NCBI GenBank assembly: GCA_919902985.1
Contig: CAKKSC010000011.1
Location: 1-60,155, forward strand
DNA from: Desulfuromonadales bacterium
Lineage (GTDB): Bacteria; Desulfobacterota; JAENJC01
DNA: 60,155 nucleotides
Direction of reading: 5' to 3'
Part shown: piece by piece, positions 1 through 7,680 of the stretch
Layout: every line of letters begins with the position of its first letter
How positions within the stretch are numbered: position 1 is the first letter of the stretch
Notes under the pieces: generated by a model
Databases searched by the model: none
The model's input: only the letters and a program-made list of their open reading frames with translations
Told to the model about the DNA's origin: nothing
Position numbers and translations under genes: made by a program

Positions 1-84
1 TTCAACCCGCTGGGTAAGAAAATTAAAAAAGCACCATCGTTTTGGCTGCTGCTTATATGCAATTCCCTAACCGGACAAAGCTGA
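1..84 (+). CDS. possible 3' end of an unidentified gene (partial)
   Basis: One frame is open from the first base to a TGA at 82-84 and encodes 27 residues ending LTGQS. The fragment is too short to name. The half-copy of a dispersed repeat begins right after the stop, as it does after other genes in this window, which weakly supports a real gene end. It could also be chance. Confidence 0.2.
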   Translation, partial: FNPLGKKIKKAPSFWLLLICNSLTGQS

Positions 85-106
85 GTTTGAAAGCAACTTG
101 GTATAA
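81..106 (+). repeat. family A repeat, solo right arm
   Basis: The arm TTTGAAAGCAACTTGGTAT at 86-104 matches the right arm of the full 56-bp palindromic elements elsewhere in the window, for example at 34017-34072. No left arm is visible. It is a solo or decayed copy. Confidence 0.7.
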
Positions 107-185
107 ATACTCCTAATCCAATTGTAATCGTTACAGTCTATTGGATTTCAAGATTTCGGTCAAGAAAAAAGGCAGGAAGCCGGAA

Positions 186-1013
186 TTAGTGATTCTTCAG
201 ATACTCGGTGAACCTCTTTCTTATCTCTTCACTAGCAAAGGACTCTATATGTCCAGCCCCTTTTACTATCCATAATTCTTTAGGCTCTCCAGCGTCTTTG
301 TACAGTATTTCGTTGTGATGCGCAGGGACTATCCTGTCCTGATCCCCTTGGATTATCAGCAGTGGAACTGGCGAAATCTTTTTAATCTGTTTTTCCGGGC
401 TGTATCGGTTATTAAATAAAAACGACAGGGGGTACTGGAGTGGCCAGGTGACAATAAACTGCCCAAGCTTCTCCCGTGCAATCCTTCTGTAGTCAGAAAA
501 TGCACTATCTATAATCAAGCCCTTTATGAGATCTTTATGTGGGAAGTCAGCCATTGTATAAACCGCGATGGCTCCACCAATGCTTTGTCCAAATATGAAC
601 ACACGGTTCTTATTAGCGTCCGGTAAACTCAGGAGCAACTCCAGGGCAGCCATTGAGTCGAGATGAACGCCATCTATCGTAGTTTTACCTTGTGATCTCC
701 CGTATCCTCTGTAATCAAAGGCGAAGAGGTCATAGCCTTCGTTGACCAGCCATAAAACACCGTTCACATGGGTGCTGATATTTTCAGCATTGCCATGCAT
801 AAACAGAATGGTTCCCAGGCTCTTTTTCTGGGTCTTAAAAAACCATCCATGCAGTTTCACCCCATCGGATGACATGAAATTAATATTCGTGTGTGGAAAC
901 TTTTGTAACACAGGATTGTCCCGTAGTCCTTTTTCCGGATAAAAGAACATGGAGGTACATCCGGTGTTAAAAATAAGCAGGAAAAGTAAAATCTGTTTGA
1001 AATAGCTTAGCAT
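186..1013 (-). CDS. alpha/beta hydrolase, probable lipoprotein
   Basis: This 275-residue serine hydrolase belongs to the BEM46/YfhR-like group. The nucleophile elbow is GQSIGG, the acid is likely in GDQD and the histidine in GAGH near the C-terminus, so the triad is complete. The N-terminus is a hydrophobic stretch ending NTGC, a plausible but imperfect lipobox. I chose the second ATG (1013) because it starts directly on the signal peptide; an in-frame ATG at 1034 adds seven residues. It stands alone on the minus strand. The substrate cannot be told from sequence. A family A repeat lies just upstream. Confidence 0.85.
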   Translation of the reverse strand: MLSYFKQILLFLLIFNTGCTSMFFYPEKGLRDNPVLQKFPHTNINFMSSDGVKLHGWFFKTQKKSLGTILFMHGNAENISTHVNGVLWLVNEGYDLFAFDYRGYGRSQGKTTIDGVHLDSMAALELLLSLPDANKNRVFIFGQSIGGAIAVYTMADFPHKDLIKGLIIDSAFSDYRRIAREKLGQFIVTWPLQYPLSFLFNNRYSPEKQIKKISPVPLLIIQGDQDRIVPAHHNEILYKDAGEPKELWIVKGAGHIESFASEEIRKRFTEYLKNH

Positions 1014-1065
1014 AGGAGTTTCACCAATTCGCATTCAACTAAAGACCTTTGAATGCTCAGGTATA

Positions 1066-1121
1066 CTACCAAGTAAGCTTTCATTAATCTTAAAAGCAGA
1101 TACTTGAAAGCAACTTGGTAT
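1066..1121 (+). repeat. family A palindromic repeat, full copy
   Basis: Left arm ACCAAGTAAGCTTTCAT and right arm TTGAAAGCAACTTGGTAT flank a variable middle; the whole is 56 bp. Read on the minus strand, the element begins right at the TAA stop of the DUF4105 gene, so repeat and stop codon share bases. This is one of seven copies or half-copies found. Confidence 0.8.
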
Positions 1122-3040
1122 TAGAAATACAGGTTCCAGTTTAGTTTTAATTCGTTTTGCTCAGTTTCAAAATCCCTCATCCATGAGAGATCGAGGTTCA
1201 GGCTGTTGTTCCGGCTTAATCTAACAACTTGCTGAGCACTAACCTTATATGACTTATGATTATCTCCAAGTCCATAATAAAAGGCGTTTGCCAACAGGTT
1301 CATCTTCCAGGCTTCTGTTATCTCTGTTATGATGCCGATCGATGGCCCAATGCCAAGGGAGTAGGTGTCTTTATAACTACCTCCGACATTCAGGTCTGTT
1401 TCAAACATAAAATAATACAGTCCGAGATTATCGTTTTTAAAGGCGAACCCTCCGCCGGGGTTAAGGTGATAAACCAATTTTTCGTCCCCGTCAGGCATAG
1501 TCTTCTGAATAAAACCTGTCTTCACCTTCCAGGATGTAGGTTTAAAGAACCTGTCCCTCGGAGAGATGGAAACGATGTCAATGATATCCAACCCCTCCAG
1601 CCTCAATCCCTCATCAGCAGGAGTGTTCCTGATCGCCATGCTGAAGAAAACGATCTCAGAGCCTTCTATATAGCCGCCACTCGGATCAGAAAGCTCATGC
1701 TGGGCAGCCCTGTAACGCAGTTCCTGAAAAAAGTCATTGTTTTTTAAGCCAAGCCCCATAGATAATCTGTTGGAACCATGCCCTTCATCAGGCTGCAGGG
1801 GAACCTGGATATTGTAATCGCCATCTCCGGGACTGCCCAACCGGCTCCTTGCCGTAAGCACATTAAGGAACTCCCTTTGGTACTCCTCTTTTGTTAGCTC
1901 ATTTTTATTGTATCTATACTGAATCACCTCTGAGGCGAGGTCAAGCACCTTTATCTTTCCTCCAGGATCCGATTCTTTAATCTCTTCCGGTTTCAGGCTT
2001 TTTCCCACGATCCTTAAGGTCGCGTTCTGCGCCCTCTCGTCAAGCAATGAGGCTATATGCCTTATCTTTGTCCCCTTTGATGGACGGTATTCAACTGCCT
2101 CAACAAGCCCTTCATTCTTCATGGCCCTTAAGGTATCTATAGGTATCACCCACGGTCCGAACTTATCTGTAAAGCGGAGGGCGGGTCTTGCAGCCTCGAT
2201 CATGAACAACAAACTATATGAGCAGTTTTCATCAAAGAAGTAGTAATCAGAATATATCTCCCTGAGCTCCCACAGATGCAAAAGCATCTTTGAGACCTCG
2301 TCTTCTGTCAGATTGAGTCTGTACTCCCAGATGTCTCTTTGCTCAAGGTCATTATATTCTTTTATCTTTTCGTAATATGGGAGGATGGTAAAATAACCTT
2401 TGTAATAGCCAAAGATGCCCTTGAACGCATAAAGGATACCGTTGGTATCGTCGGCATAAGCTGCATAGGTTGTGGCATATGAAAGGAGCTTGCTCTGATA
2501 GTCTCCGTCTATTCTTAACAGGGTATGGCCAAAGGTGGATGCCGGACCGTTGACGTATGCTGCAGGAAAGACCAGCACCACAGACTTAGGCCTGATCCTG
2601 CTGTACGCCTCATTGAACTCTTTACATGACTCAACCGGAAGCTGCGATTCATCTATATTAAGTTCGTTCTTGAGCCATTCATACCTTGCCACAAACCTGC
2701 ACCTTGGATGAGTATCGTCCAGTAAGTCATCCTTAAAAAACCCCTTCAAGGTTGCCGCAAGCTCGTTGCCGGGATTATCTTTCCCGTCAGGTGAAAGAAA
2801 AAACTTTGGGTCATCAATCAGGCTTTTAACACCCGTTAAAGCTTTTTTATAGTGCAGAAGGACTTCCCAGTACCTGTCCCTGTATAACTGTTTTTCTTCG
2901 GCTTTCTTTAGGAGGAGATCAAGGTAGGAACCTTCTGCTGCCCAGACAGAGGCTGTAGAAATATTTGTGATCCCTATCAGGAAAATAAAAAAGGATATGG
3001 ATGCACGAAGACAACCATATCCCTTTATAAAAAATTCCAT
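1121..3040 (-). CDS. DUF4105 / Lnb-type N-terminal domain envelope protein
   Basis: This 639-residue protein has an N-terminal signal or anchor (about residues 10-34). A DUF4105 domain follows, with the two conserved motifs FGHTLLRID (His172) and ENCSY (Cys273). These are the residues used by the lipoprotein transacylase Lnb of Gram-positive bacteria, which shares the domain. The C-terminal third (about 430-639) is rich in alternating strands and ends in NLYF, like an outer-membrane barrel. It lies 9 bases downstream of the DUF3015 gene and is probably cotranscribed. Whether it acts on lipoproteins here is unknown; the domain call is firm, the activity is inference. Confidence 0.8.
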   Translation of the reverse strand: MEFFIKGYGCLRASISFFIFLIGITNISTASVWAAEGSYLDLLLKKAEEKQLYRDRYWEVLLHYKKALTGVKSLIDDPKFFLSPDGKDNPGNELAATLKGFFKDDLLDDTHPRCRFVARYEWLKNELNIDESQLPVESCKEFNEAYSRIRPKSVVLVFPAAYVNGPASTFGHTLLRIDGDYQSKLLSYATTYAAYADDTNGILYAFKGIFGYYKGYFTILPYYEKIKEYNDLEQRDIWEYRLNLTEDEVSKMLLHLWELREIYSDYYFFDENCSYSLLFMIEAARPALRFTDKFGPWVIPIDTLRAMKNEGLVEAVEYRPSKGTKIRHIASLLDERAQNATLRIVGKSLKPEEIKESDPGGKIKVLDLASEVIQYRYNKNELTKEEYQREFLNVLTARSRLGSPGDGDYNIQVPLQPDEGHGSNRLSMGLGLKNNDFFQELRYRAAQHELSDPSGGYIEGSEIVFFSMAIRNTPADEGLRLEGLDIIDIVSISPRDRFFKPTSWKVKTGFIQKTMPDGDEKLVYHLNPGGGFAFKNDNLGLYYFMFETDLNVGGSYKDTYSLGIGPSIGIITEITEAWKMNLLANAFYYGLGDNHKSYKVSAQQVVRLSRNNSLNLDLSWMRDFETEQNELKLNWNLYF

Positions 3041-3049
3041 AATTAAAAC

Positions 3050-3523
3050 TTAGCTGTTGATAACAGATACGATGTTATCAACAACGTCAGCGGTTTCTAT
3101 CCTTTCGGATGTAAAAATGCTGGAGAAGTTAGTCTGTAGCTGGGCATACACGGCTTCCCTTCTGTCTGCAGAAATCCCCATCAATTCAGCCATTGTGTCC
3201 AGTGACTCCCCGCGCCCTGCTGCAATGTCCTTTGCCAGGCTGTCGATATTCGAAACTACAAACTCATTGAGCCTTTCATTCTCGACGATCCTTGAAGGGG
3301 TCTTGCAGTCGGATGTTCCAGATGTCATTCCGAAAGTCTGATTCCCAAAGGTTCCATTGGTTGTTGTAACGAGGAGTTGCAACCCTAATGAGTCGTTAGC
3401 TTTCTCCCCGAGAAGCATTGATCCAAGACCGCAACCAGTATTGTTCTGAGATGAACCTGCCGCAAATGCCACACCTGTGGACATCATTCCAAAAATCACT
3501 GCGCTAACTAGTAACTTTTTCAT
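3050..3523 (-). CDS. DUF3015 family periplasmic protein
   Basis: This 157-residue protein has a clear signal peptide (about 1-22, ending AFA). The mature part carries the DUF3015 hallmarks GCGLGS near its start and FGMTSGTSDC in the middle, with the two cysteines conserved. The function of the family is unknown. An AGGAGG-type ribosome site lies just before the ATG. It is the first gene of a pair with the DUF4105 gene, and a good promoter lies about 90 bases upstream. The pairing suggests a shared envelope role, which is inference. Confidence 0.85.
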   Translation of the reverse strand: MKKLLVSAVIFGMMSTGVAFAAGSSQNNTGCGLGSMLLGEKANDSLGLQLLVTTTNGTFGNQTFGMTSGTSDCKTPSRIVENERLNEFVVSNIDSLAKDIAAGRGESLDTMAELMGISADRREAVYAQLQTNFSSIFTSERIETADVVDNIVSVINS

Positions 3524-3618
3524 AACTCCTCCTTTTTTTTGATTTAGTGCTGCTTAGCAATCAAAGATGTAGAGTTCCAGACTCACCCCCTTACCTTTCG
3601 ATCTCGTCAGACGCTATA

Positions 3619-3646
3619 TCTATAACATGCTTTCACTCTTTGTCAA
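3619..3646 (-). promoter_or_regulatory. sigma70-type promoter for the DUF3015-DUF4105 pair
   Basis: On the minus strand TTGACA (3646-3641) and TATAGA (3624-3619) are separated by 16 bp. The predicted start is near 3612, giving a leader of about 90 bases before the DUF3015 ATG at 3523. Confidence 0.55.
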
Positions 3647-3684
3647 TCTCAAAATAGTTGTATGGCTATCCAGTGTTAAGATTT

Positions 3685-4941
3685 TTAAAGTCTTCCCAAC
3701 AAATCCCTGTAAAACGGGAACCTCTCGCAAAGGGCCTTTACATCAGGCTTGACTGAGAAGAGGTTCATTTCGTCGGCAGGATTGCTTAGCACCCTGTCTA
3801 TGAGATTTGCTATCTCATGCATCTCTGCTTCCTTCATCCCTCTTGTGCTTACTATGGCGGTCCCAAGCCTTATACCGCTGGTTACCTGCGGAGGTCTGTG
3901 ATCGAACGGTATCCCGTTCTTGTTGACAGTAATACCTGCCTTGTCCAGTGCCTCTTCGGCCTCTTTTCCAGTGATTCCCTTGCTGGTCAGGTCAACAAGC
4001 ATCAGGTGGTTATCTGTCCCGCCTGATACAATCCTGTAACCCTTGTCGATCAACTCCTGGGCGAGGGCCTTGGCGTTCTTCGCAAGCTGCTCCTGATATT
4101 TCCTGAACTCAGGCGTCAACGCCTCCTTGAAAGCCACTGCCTTGGCGGCTATCACGTGCATAAGCGGTCCTCCCTGGATCCCAGGGAAAATGATCTTGTC
4201 AATCTCCTTTGCAAACTCCTCCCTGCAAAGGATCATCCCGCCCCTAGGTCCCCTGAGGGTCTTGTGGGTCGTGGTTGTCACAAAGTCCGCATATGGAACA
4301 GGGGAAGGATGGACCCCGGCAGCCACAAGCCCTGCAATGTGGGCCATGTCCACCATCAGATAAGCCCCGATCTCATCCGCTATCTCCCTGAACCTCTCGA
4401 AATCGAGTATTCTTGAGTATGCGCTGGCCCCTGCAACTATCATCTTTGGAGAGTGCTCCTTGGCTATGCGCTCTACCTCGTCATAGTCTATCAGGCCTGT
4501 GTCCTTGCTTACACCATAAAATACAGCCTTGAATATCTTCCCTGAAAAGCTGACAGAGGCGCCGTGTGTTAGGTGCCCCCCGTGGGCCAGGTTCATTCCG
4601 AGGATGGTGTCACCAGGCTTCAGCATGGCAAAATAAACACCCATGTTGGCTGCGGAACCTGATATGGGCTGGACATTCACATGTTCCGAACCGAAGATCT
4701 TCTTGGCCCTCTCAATGGCCAGATTTTCCACCACGTCAACATATTCGCACCCGCCATAATAACGCCGGCCCGGATATCCTTCCGCATATTTATTGGTCAT
4801 CACGCAACCCTGGGCCTCCATCACAGCCTCAGACGCATAGTTCTCGGAGGCTATGAGGACAATCTTATCTTCCTCTCTCCTTGTCTCATCAACTATGGCC
4901 TTGTAAACATCAGGGTCAAACCCTTTAAGTCTCGATATCAT
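3685..4941 (-). CDS. glyA: serine hydroxymethyltransferase
   Basis: This 418-residue PLP enzyme interconverts serine and glycine while charging tetrahydrofolate with a one-carbon unit. The PLP lysine is in [13 protein letters not shown], and the family motifs [13 protein letters not shown] and [13 protein letters not shown] are intact. Length matches the family. The start ATG at 4941 overlaps the TGA of rpiB in an ATGA arrangement, so the two genes are translationally coupled. An alternative ATG four codons earlier lies inside rpiB and is less likely. The rpiB-glyA order is common in many bacteria. Confidence 0.97.
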   Translation of the reverse strand: MISRLKGFDPDVYKAIVDETRREEDKIVLIASENYASEAVMEAQGCVMTNKYAEGYPGRRYYGGCEYVDVVENLAIERAKKIFGSEHVNVQPISGSAANMGVYFAMLKPGDTILGMNLAHGGHLTHGASVSFSGKIFKAVFYGVSKDTGLIDYDEVERIAKEHSPKMIVAGASAYSRILDFERFREIADEIGAYLMVDMAHIAGLVAAGVHPSPVPYADFVTTTTHKTLRGPRGGMILCREEFAKEIDKIIFPGIQGGPLMHVIAAKAVAFKEALTPEFRKYQEQLAKNAKALAQELIDKGYRIVSGGTDNHLMLVDLTSKGITGKEAEEALDKAGITVNKNGIPFDHRPPQVTSGIRLGTAIVSTRGMKEAEMHEIANLIDRVLSNPADEMNLFSVKPDVKALCERFPFYRDLLGRL

Positions 4942-5390
4942 CCCATCCCCCACATCTTTTCTATTTCCCTTATCTTATCCAGCCTTAGCTGGTGCCTTCC
5001 TCCTTCAAACCTTGCATCAAGCCAGACCTTGACCATCTCCTTTGCCAGGCCCTTTTCAGTCGTCCTTCCCCCGATAACCAGGACATTGGCATCGTTGTGC
5101 TCTCTGGCCATCCTGGCAGTGAAGGTGTCCCAGACAAGGGCAGCCCTTACCTTAGGGAACTTGTTGGCTACTATGGACATCCCGATCCCAGTCCCGCATA
5201 TCAGGATGCCCCTTTCAAACTCTCCGTCTGATACCCTCACGGCGAGCGCCATCCCGAAATCAGGGTAATCAACAGACTCGCCATTAGCGACCCCCAGGTC
5301 GGTACAGCTTATACCAGTATCCTTCAGGAAGGTTTTGAGCTCCTCTTTAAGTTCAAAACCGCCATGGTCGCTTGCAATAGCAATGTTCAT
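4938..5390 (-). CDS. rpiB: ribose-5-phosphate isomerase B
   Basis: This 150-residue RpiB/LacAB enzyme interconverts ribose-5-phosphate and ribulose-5-phosphate in the pentose phosphate pathway. It has the N-terminal IAIASDHGG, the active-site cysteine loop [12 protein letters not shown] and the motif [14 protein letters not shown]. The ATG at 5390 is preceded by GAGG at the right spacing and starts exactly at the family N-terminus. A longer reading frame running back to 5549 crosses a family A repeat and is not coding. It is the first gene of the rpiB-glyA operon. Confidence 0.96.
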   Translation of the reverse strand: MNIAIASDHGGFELKEELKTFLKDTGISCTDLGVANGESVDYPDFGMALAVRVSDGEFERGILICGTGIGMSIVANKFPKVRAALVWDTFTARMAREHNDANVLVIGGRTTEKGLAKEMVKVWLDARFEGGRHQLRLDKIREIEKMWGMG

Positions 5391-5407
5391 CAATAACCTC
5401 TTAACCA

Positions 5408-5464
5408 ATATCAAGTGAGCTTTCGTTAACCTAAATAAGTAGCTGTTTGAAAGCAAATTGGTAT
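5408..5464 (+). repeat. family A palindromic repeat, full copy
   Basis: The left arm is ATATCAAGTGAGCTTTCGT and the right arm is TTTGAAAGCAAATTGGTAT. A few substitutions separate it from the copy at 34017-34072, and the middle (TAACCT..ATAAGTAGCTG) is nearly the same. It lies in the leader of rpiB, between divergent genes. Confidence 0.8.
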
Positions 5465-5478
5465 AAAAATGAGGTGAT

Positions 5479-5507
5479 AATATAAAATAAATATTAAAGT
5501 TAGTAAA
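5479..5507 (-). promoter_or_regulatory. possible promoter for rpiB-glyA
   Basis: On the minus strand TTTACT and TATATT are separated by 17 bp in an AT-rich stretch. The -35 is weak. If used, the family A repeat at 5408-5464 would be transcribed within the rpiB leader. Confidence 0.35.
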
Positions 5508-5584
5508 GGGCAAAGTGTGTACGGAACGGAAGATTTTTGTTGACACCATGATAGGTAGAAACTAAAGTTACGACAGGAGGGCAC

Positions 5585-6478
5585 ATGGAATCTATTGACA
5601 GGATAATGGCTCATTACGGTTTTACATCCAGAGACGCAGAAAACCTCAGGCAACTGCACCCGATTATGGAAAGGTTCAGGGAGCGGTTTCCAATAGAGTT
5701 TTATAACTATATAAAGAACTTTGAGGACACCCCAAGGTTTCTAAAAAATGAAGAAACCATCAAGAGACATCAGGACGGACTCAAAGTCTGGTTCATGAAC
5801 CTGTTTTCCGGAGAATACAATAACCAATATCTGAAAGACCTTGAACATATCGGTTCGGCCCATGTCAAGATAAACCTGAGCGCCCATTACGTTAACGCAG
5901 CTATGCATTTTGTTAAATGGTTCTGCGGCAAGATATTAAGGGAAGAGATAAGCGATGAAAAGGAGAGGCTCTATCTATGGGGCTCTATCGAGAAGATGCT
6001 GGACATAAACCTTGACGCATTGACAAGTTCGTATATAGAAGAGGAGAGGAAGCATTACTTCATCTCACAGAGCGTAGAGTCGCATCTTATTGATTTTGCA
6101 AGGAGGTTCAGTTATGGCCTGAACCTCTTTCTTGTGTTGGGTCTCGTATTGATGGGGATCACAGTCGTTGGCCTGTTTGTCTACGATGTGGCCCATATTT
6201 TTGCCGGTGATATAGAAAAGGGGCTTCTTGGCACCCTCGGCTCCCTTCTGATGCTGTGGGTTGTGATCGAGCTTGTTGATACCGAGGTAAAGCACCTGAG
6301 GGGCGGAAAGTTCGCCATAAAGATATTTATAGGGGTCGCCCTTGTTGCAGTTATAAGGAAGCTTCTTGTAATAATGCTCAAGGCCGAGGCTATAGAGGCC
6401 CAATTTACGCTAATTGCAGCCATTGCAGTACTTGGCGCGGTTTACTGGCTTATATCTCGGATCGAAGAACCAAAATAA
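5585..6478 (+). CDS. protoglobin-domain / PsiE-type membrane fusion protein
   Basis: The protein has 297 residues in two parts. Residues 1 to about 165 look like a protoglobin or globin-coupled-sensor domain, with His93 in EHIGSAHVKINLSAHY at the usual proximal haem position. Residues about 175-297 hold four hydrophobic segments that resemble the PsiE (phosphate-starvation-inducible) membrane family, including IELVDTEVKHLRGG and IRKLLVIML. There is no methyl-accepting, cyclase or kinase output, so the membrane part itself must be the output or anchor. AGGAGG precedes the ATG. It lies upstream, in the same direction, of a haem-copper operon and could sense O2, NO or CO for it. The domain calls are moderately firm; the role is inference. 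Confidence 0.75.
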   Translation: MESIDRIMAHYGFTSRDAENLRQLHPIMERFRERFPIEFYNYIKNFEDTPRFLKNEETIKRHQDGLKVWFMNLFSGEYNNQYLKDLEHIGSAHVKINLSAHYVNAAMHFVKWFCGKILREEISDEKERLYLWGSIEKMLDINLDALTSSYIEEERKHYFISQSVESHLIDFARRFSYGLNLFLVLGLVLMGITVVGLFVYDVAHIFAGDIEKGLLGTLGSLLMLWVVIELVDTEVKHLRGGKFAIKIFIGVALVAVIRKLLVIMLKAEAIEAQFTLIAAIAVLGAVYWLISRIEEPK

Positions 6479-6605
6479 CCAGGTTCTTAAGGCTTTTCTG
6501 TGGGGAAACCAATCCCCCTTTTATAACCTGTTTTTTCAATAACGACTTCAGACATAAACCTTTTGGTTTCCGTCTTATTAGTCACCCACCGTATTATTAT
6601 GGGAT

Positions 6606-6619
6606 ATGATTCATGTCAT
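6606..6619. promoter_or_regulatory. possible CRP/FNR-family operator
   Basis: The sequence ATGATTCATGTCAT has TGA-N6-TCA symmetry, the spacing of CRP/FNR-superfamily sites, although the flanking T/A of a full FNR box is missing. It is centred about 81 bases before the predicted start of the respiratory operon, a position used by activators. A short site like this can occur by chance. Confidence 0.3.
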
Positions 6620-6658
6620 AGTTAGGTGCGCTTTTATGAGATATCGTCCATCCGTAAG

Positions 6659-6687
6659 TTGACAGTCTTGTTGTCATAAGGTATGTT
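6659..6687 (+). promoter_or_regulatory. sigma70-type promoter of the haem-copper operon
   Basis: TTGACA (6659-6664) and TATGTT (6682-6687) are 17 bp apart. A TGACA-N7-TGTCA inverted repeat overlaps the -35 and spacer, which would suit a repressor. The leader to 6851 is about 155 bases. The rest of the 372-base gap (6479-6850) holds a weak GGGGA/TCCCC hairpin just after the upstream gene and the leader peptide described separately. Confidence 0.55.
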
Positions 6688-6753
6688 TTTGCATATTTAC
6701 TTACACGGTCGAATTAAAGTGAAGCAGGGGAATAATAAGACTTCACAGGAGTT

Positions 6754-6783
6754 ATGGTTCCAGATAAATTTGATAGGAGGTGA
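6754..6783 (+). other. possible nine-codon leader peptide
   Basis: An ATG preceded by CAGGAG opens a nine-residue frame (MVPDKFDRR) that ends TGA inside a second AGGAGGTGA motif. It lies in the leader of the haem-copper operon. It could be a leader peptide or chance. Confidence 0.2.
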
Positions 6784-6850
6784 CTCGCAGGTAAGTTATT
6801 CTTGAGGGGGTGTTACACTTTTTTGGGTCATTAAACAAGGAGGTAAAGTT

Positions 6851-7081
6851 ATGGATGAACAGAAAGCATTATCTTGGCAGGCGCTCTATGACAATATGTG
6901 GGGGATATTTGCATTAGGGATACTGGTTCCAACCTTAATCTATACTGTCTGGGGACTGATAGAAATAGCAACCCTCCCTCAGATGGACGTGAGCAAGGCT
7001 ATGGAGGCATTAAGGCCGGCAGAAGTACAGCAGGCCGCACCGGCAGAGATACCGGCGACCGAAGCTGCTCCAGTGCATTAA
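6851..7081 (+). CDS. small single-span membrane protein, putative oxidoreductase subunit
   Basis: This 76-residue protein has one membrane helix (about residues 16-41) and an Ala/Pro/Glu-rich C-terminal tail. AAGGAGG precedes the ATG. It is the first gene of an operon with the CuA subunit II (36 bases downstream) and subunit I, so it is most simply an accessory subunit of that enzyme. I do not recognise a named family. No haem-binding motif is visible. Confidence 0.75.
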   Translation: MDEQKALSWQALYDNMWGIFALGILVPTLIYTVWGLIEIATLPQMDVSKAMEALRPAEVQQAAPAEIPATEAAPVH

Positions 7082-7117
7082 GATTTATTCAAAGCATAAA
7101 ATATATGGAGGTATGAT

Positions 7118-7669
7118 ATGAGTATATCGGTTGAAAGGACATGGTGGAGGCCTCTTGACAGGGAGGAAAAGATCTGGGTCACCATAGCCCTTATATGGTG
7201 TCTCGGCACTTTTTTTATGATGCCTGTGTGGCATGTGATAGCGAAGCAGAATACGCCCAATGAAAGTTACAGGGTCTCTGTTGACGATTTTGAGAAGATT
7301 GTTGTTGCCTTTAATGAAAAATATAAGGTACGTGAAGAGAGCGGAGTTCCGGTCGTCCATCCACCTGCAGGAAGTGATATTTATCTGGCAGGGACAGGGG
7401 TCTGGCAGTGGTCCTCAATCCTTGAGCTTGAGGCTGGCAAGCAGTACAGACTTCACATCTCATCCATTAAGGGCGGCGGCACTGAGGCATGGCAGCATGG
7501 TTTCTCGATCGTTTCCGCAAAGTTTAATGTAAACTTTCAGATCGTTCCCGGATATGACAATGTATTAACAGTTACACCAACTGAGGCCGGTGAATATGGT
7601 CTGATCTGTAACGAATTCTGTGGCATTGGTCATCACCTGATGGCCAGTAAGATAATTGTGAAAGGATAG
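7118..7669 (+). CDS. CuA-binding subunit II of a haem-copper oxidoreductase
   Basis: The protein has 183 residues with one N-terminal membrane helix (about 20-41) and a periplasmic cupredoxin domain. All CuA ligands are present in canonical spacing: His127 in WQHGFS, then Cys164, Glu166, Cys168, His172 and Met175 in CNEFCGIGHHLM. The subunit therefore takes electrons from a soluble donor such as a cytochrome c. The single helix is like the short subunit II of B-family oxidases. GGAGG precedes the ATG, and subunit I follows after 11 bases. Confidence 0.93.
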   Translation: MSISVERTWWRPLDREEKIWVTIALIWCLGTFFMMPVWHVIAKQNTPNESYRVSVDDFEKIVVAFNEKYKVREESGVPVVHPPAGSDIYLAGTGVWQWSSILELEAGKQYRLHISSIKGGGTEAWQHGFSIVSAKFNVNFQIVPGYDNVLTVTPTEAGEYGLICNEFCGIGHHLMASKIIVKG

Positions 7670-7680
7670 GGGGTGCTTAA

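Noticed and set aside
5391-5549. N-terminal extension of RpiB
   Set aside because: It runs through a family A repeat, and the family N-terminus starts at 5390 with a good ribosome site.
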